37,784 nucleotides of DNA, from contig NZ_SCMU01000031.1 in the NCBI RefSeq assembly GCF_005503695.1, positions 1-37,784 on the forward strand, given 5' to 3'. The DNA comes from Sphingopyxis sp. 2PD. GTDB lineage: Bacteria > Pseudomonadota > Alphaproteobacteria > Sphingomonadales > Sphingomonadaceae. Shown piece by piece: positions 6,461-13,975 of the stretch (positions within the stretch are counted from its first letter, which is position 1; each line of letters opens with the position of its first letter). Made by a program: the position numbers and the translations under genes. The notes beneath the pieces are model-generated. The model searched no databases and was not told the origin of the DNA. It was given only the letters and a program-made list of their open reading frames with translations.

Positions 6461-8145
6461 TGCGCGGCTTGGGGTTTGGCTTCAACTTTCGTTTAGCCGC
6501 TCGACCCGCTGGAGGCGCCCCGACACCAACCCCGACGCCTACGCCCGCCCCGTCGTGGTCCGTCCAGCCTTCGATCACCGGCACACCCACGGTGGGCGAG
6601 ACACTGACCGGCAGCGACGGGACGATCAGCAACGGCACGGTATCGGCGCGGGCGTGGTTGCGGGCTGGCACCCAGATCAGCGGCGCGACCGGCGGCACTT
6701 ACCTTTTGGTGGAGGCAGACGAGGGAGAAAATATCAGTTATCGCGTTTCGGCTTCGGGCGCCGGGGGCAGCGCGCAAGCAACGTCTGATCCGGTCGGGCC
6801 GATTGATCCTGAACCAGAGTTCGTCGCGCCGACGTTGACCGTAACCGACAACACGACCAACCCGCCCGAGTTCAGCATCGACACTGGCGATGCTGTCATC
6901 GGCGACACCTTCCGCCTGATTTGGGACGATAATTCGGGCTTCACGACGCCCGAAGATTTAGACCACGTATTCTCAAGCGACGACGTTCTTGATGGGGAGA
7001 TAAATTGGGAATCCGAGGGCTTCGGACCCTTCGACGTATCGGACACGATCTTTTGGAAGATTGAGGTTTACCGCTCGGCCGCCCTGATGGCGACCAGCAA
7101 CCCGGTTTCCGCCACCATCCTCGACGGCATCGCGCCCACCATCACTAGCGCTTCGACTATCGGCAATATCGAGGCGGAAGTCTTGGCGCACTCTCTGATC
7201 GCTAACGAAACGGTCGAATGGGCGATAGTCGGCGGGGCAGACGCGGCCGATTTCGAACTGTCCAGCTCGACACTGCGCTACGCCAGCAACGGAACGAAGG
7301 CATACACCGGAACCGATGATAGCTATTCGGTCACGGTGCGCGCTACCGACACAGCTGGCAATTGGTCCGAGCAGACGATTACCGTCACAGTTATCGAAGC
7401 GGAAGCAATACCGACCGATTATATCGTCAAGCTTGAAGCCGACGATCTGTCCTCGATGTTCCAAACGATCACCGGCACGACGCCAGTCGCTATCGATGGT
7501 GATGCAGTCGGTACATGGCGGAACAAGGCGGCAAATGCCCGCCATCTGACTGCGCCTGCGAATGACAATACCCGCCCAATCTATCGTACCGATGGCACCC
7601 TGCATTGGGTCGAGGCAGATGGATCGAACGACGTTCTAGCATGGGCCGGTGATATGGGCCTGTACAACAGCGGCGCGTGTTCGGTGTTCGTTGCGGTGCG
7701 CGGTAACCCTGCCCCCGACCGTACATTGATCGCAGAGGGCGGCAGCACTAGCTGCTGGTACACCTGCGAACGGGCGGGCAACCCGACTGCAAGTACACAG
7801 GCGGCCATTATTCGCCGCGACGGCGCAATCGATATGCTGGGTGCGGCTCCTTTTTCGGGCGCGACGAACGCCTTTGACAACACTGATAATGTGGTTGGCC
7901 ACACCGACAACGGTTCCAGCATCACGCCCTATGTGGATGGAACGGCCGGAACTGCGCGATCGTACACCCGCACAGGCACCTTTACGCCCAGCTATTTTAC
8001 CCTGTTCGGGCTTCGTCGAACCTCCTTTGAGCAATATTTCGCCGGTCGCGTCTACGCCGTGTTGATTTACCCCCGCGTGGTCAATTCGACCGAGAGGGCG
8101 CAAATCGTCACATACCTTGCCGCCAAAATGGGGCGGACCCTTTGA
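6460..8145 (+). CDS. phage fibre-like protein with Ig-like and LamG-like domains
   Basis: 561 aa. A short hydrophobic/basic N-terminus (MRGLGFGFNFRLAARP) leads into a (PT)n-rich linker, then a phage-style Ig-like repeat (WSVQPSITGTPTVGETLTG... WLRAGTQISGATGGTYLLVEADEGENISYRV), a second beta region (about 120-210), a cadherin-like stretch ending in WSEQTITVTVIEA, and a C-terminal concanavalin/LamG-like domain (about 330-561) with GRVYAVLIYPRVVNSTERAQIVTYL. Such architectures occur in phage tail fibres and head or tail decoration proteins that bind carbohydrate. There is no signal peptide. Its place outside a tail-gene cluster is odd. The ATG overlaps the HTH gene's stop; a GTG three bases upstream is possible. 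Confidence 0.75.
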   Translation: MRGLGFGFNFRLAARPAGGAPTPTPTPTPAPSWSVQPSITGTPTVGETLTGSDGTISNGTVSARAWLRAGTQISGATGGTYLLVEADEGENISYRVSASGAGGSAQATSDPVGPIDPEPEFVAPTLTVTDNTTNPPEFSIDTGDAVIGDTFRLIWDDNSGFTTPEDLDHVFSSDDVLDGEINWESEGFGPFDVSDTIFWKIEVYRSAALMATSNPVSATILDGIAPTITSASTIGNIEAEVLAHSLIANETVEWAIVGGADAADFELSSSTLRYASNGTKAYTGTDDSYSVTVRATDTAGNWSEQTITVTVIEAEAIPTDYIVKLEADDLSSMFQTITGTTPVAIDGDAVGTWRNKAANARHLTAPANDNTRPIYRTDGTLHWVEADGSNDVLAWAGDMGLYNSGACSVFVAVRGNPAPDRTLIAEGGSTSCWYTCERAGNPTASTQAAIIRRDGAIDMLGAAPFSGATNAFDNTDNVVGHTDNGSSITPYVDGTAGTARSYTRTGTFTPSYFTLFGLRRTSFEQYFAGRVYAVLIYPRVVNSTERAQIVTYLAAKMGRTL

Positions 8146-8399
8146 TGCTTGCCGCCCTCAGCACACAATCCCTTCAGCGGGCGATCGATCTTGCCGACTG
8201 GGCGCAGGTCAACAATCGTCACTCGCCCTTCTGGGCGAATGCGGAATACCAGCGCCGCTTCGCCAACATGAGCGATGCCGAGCTGGGCGCCGCCGCTCGC
8301 ATCCTCGAAGCGCGCAACGCCGAGATGGAGCGACGGACCGCTGCCCTCGACCTGCTGACGGCCGCAATGCGCGTGGCGCGCTTGGGTGCCGCGTCATGA
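8145..8399 (+). CDS. small W-x(10)-W module protein
   Basis: 84 aa. The core reads WAQVNNRHSPFWANAEYQRRF and then MSDAELGAAARILEARNAEME, a likely coiled helix. It is related to its neighbour at 8396 and to both halves of the 4945 product. The ATG overlaps the fibre gene's stop by one base, and its own stop overlaps the next ATG. Function unknown. Confidence 0.6.
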   Translation: MLAALSTQSLQRAIDLADWAQVNNRHSPFWANAEYQRRFANMSDAELGAAARILEARNAEMERRTAALDLLTAAMRVARLGAAS

Positions 8400-8635
8400 T
8401 CGACGGCACCACCGACCTTCCCATCGCGATCGCCAACTGGATTTCGGTCGGTGGCCACACGCGACCATTCTGGCGCGACCCCGATTTCATTGCGGAGTTC
8501 GGTCGCGTTGCCAGGACCGACCTGCGCGCCGCGGTCGACGAGCTCAAGCGGCGCGCTCAAGCGAAGGCCGAGGCGGCGGGATTACCGATCGCCTGGAACG
8601 CAAACCTTACCGACCACGACTACCAAGGAACCTGA
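8396..8635 (+). CDS. small W-x(10)-W module protein, tandem paralogue
   Basis: 79 aa with WISVGGHTRPFWRDPDFIAEF followed by a helical segment rich in Arg, Ala and Lys (LRAAVDELKRRAQAKAEA). It lines up with the preceding gene product over about 45 residues, which points to tandem duplication and divergence. The ATGA overlap supports the start. No function can be assigned. Confidence 0.6.
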   Translation: MIDGTTDLPIAIANWISVGGHTRPFWRDPDFIAEFGRVARTDLRAAVDELKRRAQAKAEAAGLPIAWNANLTDHDYQGT

Positions 8636-8637
8636 AC

Positions 8638-9252
8638 ATGGGCCGATTTTCTGGACTTCCCAATCCCCCTACTGGCCAGGGAGCGCGCTTCGCAAAACTG
8701 CCAGCCGCACTGGCCGCGCTCAGCAGGCCCGAAAGCGTCGACCGCATTCGGGCCGCCGCGAAGGGCGAGGCGTTCAGCGGGCGCTTGGGGACAACGAAGG
8801 GTCGCGCTGAAGAGGTGACTCCGAGTGCGAAGCCGACTGTAGTCACGCAACCCATTTCAGCTGCGGCACCGGCGAAGCCAAAACCGATGAAAGTTCCTGC
8901 AGAAGTTGAGGCGCGAGGTGATGTTTACGCGGATGCCTATCGCGGCGGCTTTGCCCGGGCCTGCAACAAGTTGAAGCGGCTTCAAGAGCATGAGGCGGCA
9001 CAGGGCCGCCAAACTTCGACCCTTTTGCTCGTCGCGAAAGACTTGAGTGACGACGAGATCATCGCTCGCTTGCCCATGACACCGACTGATCGCCAACTTG
9101 CGATCGATCGAATTTGGGAGCGTGCGATCGCCGCCGTGCAGGGCCCCACCCGCGATGCGAAGGAAAATCCGTCGTCGCGGACAAGCGAAGTCCGCAAAGA
9201 CGGCGCCACCGACGTCTGGGCCAAGGCCTATGCCAAACTTGGCTATCGCTGA
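8638..9252 (+). CDS. hypothetical 204-aa protein
   Basis: 204 aa. The N-terminal 85 residues are basic and low-complexity, with a proline/alanine/lysine linker (TQPISAAAPAKPKPMKVP). The C-terminal half has a helical segment DVYADAYRGGFARACNKLKRLQEHEAAQGRQ and a motif DLSDDEIIARLPMTPTDRQLAIDRIWERAI, reminiscent of the C-terminal tails of phage S49-type head proteases, but no protease domain is present. AAGGAA precedes the ATG by about eight bases. Function not assigned. Confidence 0.6.
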   Translation: MGRFSGLPNPPTGQGARFAKLPAALAALSRPESVDRIRAAAKGEAFSGRLGTTKGRAEEVTPSAKPTVVTQPISAAAPAKPKPMKVPAEVEARGDVYADAYRGGFARACNKLKRLQEHEAAQGRQTSTLLLVAKDLSDDEIIARLPMTPTDRQLAIDRIWERAIAAVQGPTRDAKENPSSRTSEVRKDGATDVWAKAYAKLGYR

Positions 9253-9280
9253 TCGACCGCGCAGAAAAAGGGAAAATACC

Positions 9281-9940
9281 ATGGAAAAGAAGATCCTTGA
9301 TGCCGTTTCGCGCGAGTTTTCCGCGATCGATTTCTCAGGCGAGCTAGCCGGGATTGCCGAGCTTCAGTCTGAACTGCGGCTGGTCGAAGAGAAGCGGGTC
9401 GCCGTCGATGAACGCCGATCCGCCATCGCGCGCGAGATACACGAATACCGCGGGCCCAGCGGCGATGACGTCGCGCGAGCTGTCCTGGATGGCCTCTCGC
9501 CGACCGAGGCGGCAAAGGCTGGCCCCAATTTGGATGCGCTCGAACAGGAAAAAGAGGCGCTGCTCGCAGGGGGCCGCGCGCTTCGCGACCGAGCCGAAGA
9601 CCTGCGGGCGCAAATCACGAATGTCGAAAGTGCCGCGCGGACGAAGATCGTCCCCGGCGCGCAGAAGCTGGAAGCGATGCTGATCGGCGAAGCGCTGGCG
9701 CTGCTCGAACAACTGGTGCCGGTTTACGCCAACCTCACGGCGCTTGCGGCGACCACGCGATTTGCGGGCAACAAAATTGTCAAGCTGCGCGAGGTGCTCA
9801 ACGCGGCCAACGGGTTCGAGGGGTTCGCGGGTTACCGCCGAGACATCGAAGTATCGCCCGCGCTGAACGACACGCTCAAGCATCTAGACGGACAGGCGCC
9901 GGCATTGCGCACGAGCTTCATCACCGTCGCGAATCTTTGA
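9281..9940 (+). CDS. coiled-coil protein, last gene of the rightward operon
   Basis: 219 aa. Residues about 20-130 are strongly helical with heptad character (LAGIAELQSELRLVEEKRVAVDERR; LDALEQEKEALLAGGRALRDRAEDLRAQ). The C-terminal part is mixed. AAAAGGGAAA precedes the ATG. Two strong terminators follow, so this is the end of the transcript. A structural or scaffolding role would fit a coiled coil, but no family is recognised. Confidence 0.6.
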   Translation: MEKKILDAVSREFSAIDFSGELAGIAELQSELRLVEEKRVAVDERRSAIAREIHEYRGPSGDDVARAVLDGLSPTEAAKAGPNLDALEQEKEALLAGGRALRDRAEDLRAQITNVESAARTKIVPGAQKLEAMLIGEALALLEQLVPVYANLTALAATTRFAGNKIVKLREVLNAANGFEGFAGYRRDIEVSPALNDTLKHLDGQAPALRTSFITVANL

Positions 9941-10020
9941 ATGGGATCCTCGTCGACGCGTGATCACCGTCGGCGCGGTAGGTCGTCGGCTTTTTCGTTT
10001 CCCGGCGACCGGTATCGGAG

Positions 10021-10062
10021 GGCGGCCGATCCATCGGCTCATCATGGGTCGGCCGCCTTTTT
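10021..10062 (+). terminator. intrinsic terminator 1
   Basis: GGCGGCCGATCC (10021-10032) pairs with GGGTCGGCCGCC (10046-10057) with one mismatch, followed immediately by TTTTT. It lies 80 bp after the stop of the coiled-coil gene on the same strand, so it should end the rightward operon. Confidence 0.8.
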
Positions 10063-10125
10063 CCAGGATCATGAGACCTCCGCGGGTCACCTGCAAACGG
10101 GCGGCAATTCGGCGCGGATAAACTG

Positions 10126-10158
10126 GCGGCCAGTTCCTCATTGGACTGGCCGCTTTTT
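10126..10158 (+). terminator. intrinsic terminator 2
   Basis: GCGGCCAGT (10126-10134), loop of ten, ACTGGCCGC (10145-10153), then TTTTT. A perfect 9-bp GC-rich stem, in tandem with terminator 1. It also lies just past the out-of-frame C-terminal coding of the SLATT gene arriving from the right, so it insulates the phage operon from the cargo genes. Confidence 0.85.
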
Positions 10159-10178
10159 CAGCAACGAAGAACGGCCGT

Positions 10179-10296
10179 TTAGTTTGTCTGCCGAGCAACC
10201 CACTGAGTGTGTTCGCGTGAAAATGCTTGCTCAGCCTCATTCACAAAATGCGAGAAGGAAGGCTCGTCTTTGGCAGAGTCAAGACCCTCTTCGATC
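10179..10296 (-). other. out-of-frame C-terminal coding of the SLATT gene
   Basis: Directly after the T12 tract the next frame reads IEEGLDSAKDEPSFSHFVNE and on to AFSREHTQWVARQTN, then TAA. The FV-x-x-AE-x-AxSREHTxWxAR pattern is what I know from the C-terminal ends of SLATT/DUF4231 proteins, so this is very likely the original tail of the gene at 10279-11028. Removing one T from the tract fuses the two frames into a 282-aa product. Confidence 0.75.
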
Positions 10297-11028
10297 AAAA
10301 AAAAAAAATTCGTTGAACTTTTTGACCTGTGTCCAGCCAATTATCGCCGCGGCGAACACCAAGACTGGTTCTATCGGCCAGAGATCGCCGTTCGGGTAAG
10401 CAATGCGCGCCAAGGTCATAACGATCGCCAAGCTGTATGCTGCGATCCCGATGCGGCCCCAGCGAGTGCCATCCCGTCGATTCGCCGCAGCCTTTCCTTG
10501 GTACCAGTTCCGCTGATTCACGATGCGGTGTTGCCGGTAGTAGCTCTTTCTTTCGTCGAGCGGCAGCGACCGCACTTGCAGCATCGACAATGGAATCTGC
10601 GCACCCGCGGCGCTGTTAGATGGCGCTGGCGAATTCGTCGAGAAATTCGCCTTCAAAATATCCGCAAGGTGATCGCGAAACGCTCGACGAGGTGTTGCGA
10701 CCGTCTCAGCATCATCGAACGGCTCGGCTCGCATACAAAATCGCCAAGCTGATGTCTTGATCGATTCAGCAAGTGCACGCCCGCGATACCAGCCCTGTTC
10801 AGGCTTTTCGGAGTTCCGCTTAACCAGAACGCCAAGCGAGGTGAGGAGGACGGCAGCATAGACCGCAAAGAATATCGGATCATTGCTCCAATTCATCGAC
10901 AGCACCGCAGCGACAATGAGCAGCGCGTATTCAATGCGAATAAGGTTCAGGGTGTGAGATTGCGATGAAGCAGCCTGATGATCGGCATCATCGTAAAGTG
11001 CGGGGTAGTCGAACTGCGGAGCCGTCAC
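10279..11028 (-). CDS. SLATT/DUF4231-type membrane protein, truncated by frameshift at T12
   Basis: 249 aa as read. Hydrophobic segments lie at about 30-47 (IEYALLIVAAVLS) and 52-70 (PIFFAVYAAVLLTSLGVLV), followed by the long soluble part with PEQGWYRGRALAESIKTSAW and LDERKSYYRQHRI--NWYQGKA, then a second pair near 200-240 (WGRIGIAAYSLAIVMTLARI; WPIEPVLVFAAAIIGWTQVKKF). This fits SLATT/DUF4231 proteins, the two-TM-unit membrane effectors found with nucleotide-signalling defence genes. It overlaps the TIR gene upstream by ATGA, so the two are coupled. The frame ends abnormally (NEFFFFDRRGS); the usual tail lies in the next frame down to 10179. It may be a decayed gene, a phase-variable one, or a sequencing error. 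The proposed role is membrane disruption on infection, by analogy with SLATT effectors. Confidence 0.75.
   Translation of the reverse strand: MTAPQFDYPALYDDADHQAASSQSHTLNLIRIEYALLIVAAVLSMNWSNDPIFFAVYAAVLLTSLGVLVKRNSEKPEQGWYRGRALAESIKTSAWRFCMRAEPFDDAETVATPRRAFRDHLADILKANFSTNSPAPSNSAAGAQIPLSMLQVRSLPLDERKSYYRQHRIVNQRNWYQGKAAANRRDGTRWGRIGIAAYSLAIVMTLARIAYPNGDLWPIEPVLVFAAAIIGWTQVKKFNEFFFFDRRGS
10297..10308. repeat. 12-nt homopolymer tract at a frame break
   Basis: Twelve A on the plus strand, T12 in the sense of the SLATT gene, encoding Phe-Phe-Phe-Phe. Such tracts slip during replication, transcription and also sequencing. With eleven T the reading continues into the conserved tail; with twelve it stops five codons later. 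Confidence 0.9.
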
Positions 11029-11435
11029 GGCGTGATTTCACGAATTCCGGCCACGATCGACGCCGCGTTCCATGCGACCATTTTTGTCGCATAATTCTGT
11101 ACCAGCTGCGGAGTCCGTTCTTGCCCCCACGGCACGATGCCGAGAATAGGTTTCTTCAGAAGCTTCGCGTACTCCATTTCAAAATGGATCCAGTTGCTAT
11201 GGTGGGCATACATTCCTGCCAATACGACCACGCACTGAGTTGGTCTGATCTGGTGAGCCAACTGCAGGCGCAATTGCTCGTCACTCATGCCTTCAAACTT
11301 CTTATCGACCGGAACAGAATAATTGGTCCAGACAAAGTTATTGGCATCGTTAAGAAAGCGAACAGCCCGGTTGTACCCCTCACTATATCGCCATGCATGG
11401 CTCACAAATAGGCGATAATTGTGCAGGTACGGCAT
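11025..11435 (-). CDS. ThsB-like TIR domain protein (DUF1863/MTH538 type)
   Basis: 136 aa, a single-domain TIR-like protein. It opens with NYRLFVSHAWRYSEGYNRAVRFL and FVWTNYSVPV, the signature of the MTH538/DUF1863 branch that includes Thoeris ThsB. The core continues with RPTQCVVVLAGMYAHHSNWIHFEMEYAKLLKKPILGIVPWGQERTP; the first Glu of HFEME aligns with the expected NADase catalytic glutamate. GAGGGG lies six to seven bases before the ATG. In Thoeris such proteins detect phage and make an ADP-ribose-derived signal for a partner effector; here the overlapping partner is a SLATT membrane protein instead of ThsA. Substrate and signal are inferred only. Confidence 0.85.
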   Translation of the reverse strand: MPYLHNYRLFVSHAWRYSEGYNRAVRFLNDANNFVWTNYSVPVDKKFEGMSDEQLRLQLAHQIRPTQCVVVLAGMYAHHSNWIHFEMEYAKLLKKPILGIVPWGQERTPQLVQNYATKMVAWNAASIVAGIREITP

Positions 11436-11727
11436 TCGATTCCCCTCTTCGCCAAAAGCTTACCGGCAATTATCCGAAACGCCAACACGCTCGCCTGAAG
11501 AGCATGCTCCATTTTGGACTTGTTGCAGAGTCGCCGCTAAAAATGGCTAGTTCCAAAGCGATCAGGAACTTCAAACTCTGCCGAACGCCAAAAATTCGGG
11601 CTGATGTAAATTTCGCGGTTCCTGAGCGCATACGATCTCAAAAACCCGTAGGTAGGACCCGCAATTTTTCCACGTTTTCTGCGGGTTTCCGCTTGCGTTC
11701 GATGATCGATCGCATCATCTTTTGCGC

Positions 11728-12420
11728 ATGCTAATGCAATGCCATCCACGCACCTTCACGAGGGCACGGCCGACCGAGCTCTGCATGCTCGCCGGTCGAT
11801 GGGCTGGCGTGATGCCCGATCCGTCCGGCGCGATGGTCGAGCGCAAACATGACGGCTTCCGATGTCTCTTTTTCCGTGGCCTCGACGGCGCGCCAGGTCT
11901 TTGGACGCGTAACGGCCTGCCTATGCCCGGCGCTGGCCATATCCTCGCCCGACTGATCGAGGTCGAGGCGGCGATGGGCGGCCAATGGGTGTTCGACGGC
12001 GAATTCGTCGTCGACGGTACTTTCGCGGCGACGAAGGCGCACTATGAACGCGGGTGGCGCCTGGGCGATGCCGGCACGTTCCACGCGTTTGACGCTATCC
12101 CCTTCGATGCGTGGCAGGCTGGGCGGTGCGACACACCCCTGTTCGAGCGCAAAGCGACACTGGCGCGCGCGATTGCTGCCACGGCCCCCGATGGGTCGGG
12201 TTGGGAGTGGCGGGCGGGCACCCGCGGCGCAGGCCATGGCGTCGATCCCATCGAGCTCGTAGCAGACACATGGGCGTTCGGTGCTGCTGACGTCGAGGGC
12301 GAGGCGCAACGGGGTTGGGCGGCGGGTCATGAAGGCGTCATGGTCAAGCGCGCGGATGCCCCGTATATCCGAGGCCGGTCGGATGCGTGGCTGAAACTAA
12401 AGCGCCCCGGCATCGACTGA
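11728..12420 (+). CDS. minimal ATP-dependent DNA ligase-like nucleotidyltransferase
   Basis: 230 aa, the adenylation domain of the ATP-dependent ligase/capping superfamily. Motif I is ERKHDGFRCL (lysine nucleophile), motif III is VFDGEFVVDG, motif IV is GHEGVMVKR and motif V is WLKLKR. The protein ends right after motif V; no OB-fold with motif VI is present, so it may be partly active, need a partner, or have another nucleotidyl-transfer role. It resembles the ligase unit of LigD-like and prophage proteins. An ATG at 11734 or TTG at 11722 is also possible; no clear Shine-Dalgarno is seen. The 292 bp before it (11436-11727) hold no convincing gene and should contain promoters for this gene and the TIR gene. 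Confidence 0.75.
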   Translation: MLMQCHPRTFTRARPTELCMLAGRWAGVMPDPSGAMVERKHDGFRCLFFRGLDGAPGLWTRNGLPMPGAGHILARLIEVEAAMGGQWVFDGEFVVDGTFAATKAHYERGWRLGDAGTFHAFDAIPFDAWQAGRCDTPLFERKATLARAIAATAPDGSGWEWRAGTRGAGHGVDPIELVADTWAFGAADVEGEAQRGWAAGHEGVMVKRADAPYIRGRSDAWLKLKRPGID

Positions 12421-12425
12421 AAGAC

Positions 12426-12451
12426 TGATAGAAACTATCAATCACTTTTTC
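12426..12451 (+). terminator. weak hairpin terminator after the ligase gene
   Basis: TGATAG (12426-12431), loop AAA, CTATCA (12435-12440), then ATCACTTTTT. The stem is only six pairs and AT-rich, but it lies six bases after the ligase stop and ends in a T-run. Confidence 0.45.
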
Positions 12452-12523
12452 GGAATTGAGTGGCGCTTTCGATTTTAGATTCGACGGATTCCTGCGGCGA
12501 TCACCCCCGCCGCATACGATCGC

Positions 12524-13360
12524 TCAATGCGATTGCTCACTCCGACCGCGGATTATACGGTAAACCTCAGACCCCAACATCGTGGGGGTGGCCAGATCTT
12601 GACCGTGCACCCCCTTTATCTTCGAGACCAGATCCTTGGCTTCGAGTTCGATGGCAAGCGCGTCCCATGCGCCAACCCAGTCATCGTCAGTTGCCACTTC
12701 GGCGAGCTTTTGCCTTTGAGCGTCTGATAACGTCTGTTCGATGCTCGCGGCGGTGGGCGGCTCTGGCGCCTTCTTTGCCGAACTATTCGGGTCGAAGCCA
12801 CTGACTATACTTTCAGCACGAACCATCATGTCGAGAAAACTTGGGTCGCTCGGAAGCTCAACCCGCGATCCGCCGTGAATGCGCTCCGCGAGCGCAGGAG
12901 CTCGTACGAGAAAGTTCGCAGCAAACTCCCGGTCGATCGAAGCAGCATGCTTGATTGCGGCTTCGTAAATGCCGCGGAACATCTGCACGAACTCGACATT
13001 TTGCCCGCCGATTGCCGCCGCAGCCTTGAGCACTTCCTCGTCAGTTGGATATGCTCCGAAACGCGCGATAAAGGCCTCGCAGACAACGTTCCACCCCGTG
13101 TGGATCATCATCGCTGGCGAAGAACTTTCAGCAGTGCTGCCGTCGAGAGATTTGGTCATTGAGGGGTCGGCGGGAAGACACAGCATGCTCAATTGCGAAA
13201 ACTTCATCACAGCAGGCAGCCCGTCGAAGCTGGACACTGAAAACTCCGCGAAGGGCAATGAGACCCGCGTCAGTGCGACCTGCTTCTTTTTACCCCACAA
13301 AAATAGGAGCAAACCGAGAGCGGCGATGACAAAAACCACTGCCAAAGCTGCTTCAACCAT
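12524..13360 (-). CDS. hypothetical N-terminally membrane-anchored protein
   Basis: 278 aa. Residues 2-25 form one transmembrane helix (VEAALAVVFVIAALGLLLFLWG) followed by KKK, so the bulk is probably cytoplasmic if it follows the positive-inside rule. The soluble part is helical (AAAIGGQNVEFVQMFRGIYEAAIKH; SIEQTLSDAQRQKLAEVA) and not recognised. The ATG at 13360 is preceded by GGGGAGG at ideal spacing; an upstream in-frame start at 13405 lacks this. It stands alone, facing the ligase gene. Sitting in the cargo zone, it could be a further defence or exclusion factor, but there is no motif to support it. Confidence 0.6.
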   Translation of the reverse strand: MVEAALAVVFVIAALGLLLFLWGKKKQVALTRVSLPFAEFSVSSFDGLPAVMKFSQLSMLCLPADPSMTKSLDGSTAESSSPAMMIHTGWNVVCEAFIARFGAYPTDEEVLKAAAAIGGQNVEFVQMFRGIYEAAIKHAASIDREFAANFLVRAPALAERIHGGSRVELPSDPSFLDMMVRAESIVSGFDPNSSAKKAPEPPTAASIEQTLSDAQRQKLAEVATDDDWVGAWDALAIELEAKDLVSKIKGVHGQDLATPTMLGSEVYRIIRGRSEQSH

Positions 13361-13508
13361 TCCCACGCCTCCCCGGCTCACTGCTTTAATAGGTGAAGCT
13401 CGCATCGGCGCGAGTGTGCCGCAGTGCAGCGTAACGATCAGGAACGTGAGTCGCCAGCGCGAAGTCAGGGCGTGCGTGACGCGCCTCCGCCCGCCTTCCG
13501 GTTAGGGC

Positions 13509-13536
13509 CACCCCTGATAGGTCGCGATCAGGGGTG
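13509..13536. repeat. 10-bp GC-rich perfect hairpin between minus-strand genes
   Basis: CACCCCTGAT (13509-13518), an 8-nt loop, ATCAGGGGTG (13527-13536). It lies downstream of the gene ending at 13584 and upstream of that starting at 13360. No T-tract on either side, so it may protect a 3' end or be a weak terminator. Confidence 0.5.
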
Positions 13537-13583
13537 CGCTTGGCGACACGCCACGCACGCCAAGCCGTCTAAATCGCCAGGGT

Positions 13584-13733
13584 TTAAATCCCGCTAATGT
13601 TGAGCCGCTCGGCTGCAGCTTGCGCGAGCGCCGCGCTCGGGAAAGTCTCATCGATCGTCGTCTCATTTTCCCCGTCGATGCGAACGACGAACAAGTCGCC
13701 GTCGGGGTCAGGGCCGCGGATTTCATAGGTCAT
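13584..13733 (-). CDS. hypothetical 49-aa protein
   Basis: 49 aa (MTYEIRGPDPDGDLFVVRID... PSAALAQAAAERLNISGI), a small beta-beta-alpha pattern. The ATG at 13733 is chosen because it overlaps the stop of the upstream gene as ATGA; longer in-frame starts exist up to 13778. Function unknown. Confidence 0.55.
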   Translation of the reverse strand: MTYEIRGPDPDGDLFVVRIDGENETTIDETFPSAALAQAAAERLNISGI

Positions 13734-13975
13734 CGCTGGGGGTAATTCCTTGCCACCGGGCTGGTTCTCCATCCCCAAAAATAGGCGAGCGAATGGACTG
13801 CGTGCTCTAGTGCGTCCTCATCGGTTGGCCCGCGCCCCACGTGGATCGGCTTCGGCGTGTCGGTGATATGGACAATTTGCGCGGTCGCCTCCCATCCCCG
13901 GCCAACGCCGGCAACCGACGCCCGCAGCTCGCAACCGTCGGGCAGCATCTCGAGTAGAGCTTGGGCGCTTTCCAT
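13730..13975 (-). CDS. hypothetical 81-aa protein
   Basis: 81 aa (MESAQALLEMLPDGCELRAS... PTDEDALEHAVHSLAYFWG). The C-terminal DEDALEHAVHSL pattern, with alternating strands before it, suggests a small alpha/beta fold. It is coupled to the following 49-aa gene by ATGA. Upstream (13976-14227) there are 252 bp without a convincing gene, including a G-rich run around 14120. No family recognised. Confidence 0.5.
   Translation of the reverse strand: MESAQALLEMLPDGCELRASVAGVGRGWEATAQIVHITDTPKPIHVGRGPTDEDALEHAVHSLAYFWGWRTSPVARNYPQR

Noticed and set aside
9884..10240. Minus-strand frame of 118 codons over the terminators
   Set aside because: It reads through the palindromic hairpins and overlaps the coiled-coil gene; the peptide looks random and Arg/Pro-rich.
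9941..10399. Plus-strand frame of 152 codons starting right after the coiled-coil gene
   Set aside because: It runs through two strong terminators and antisense to the SLATT gene, and its product is low-complexity and basic with no ribosome site.
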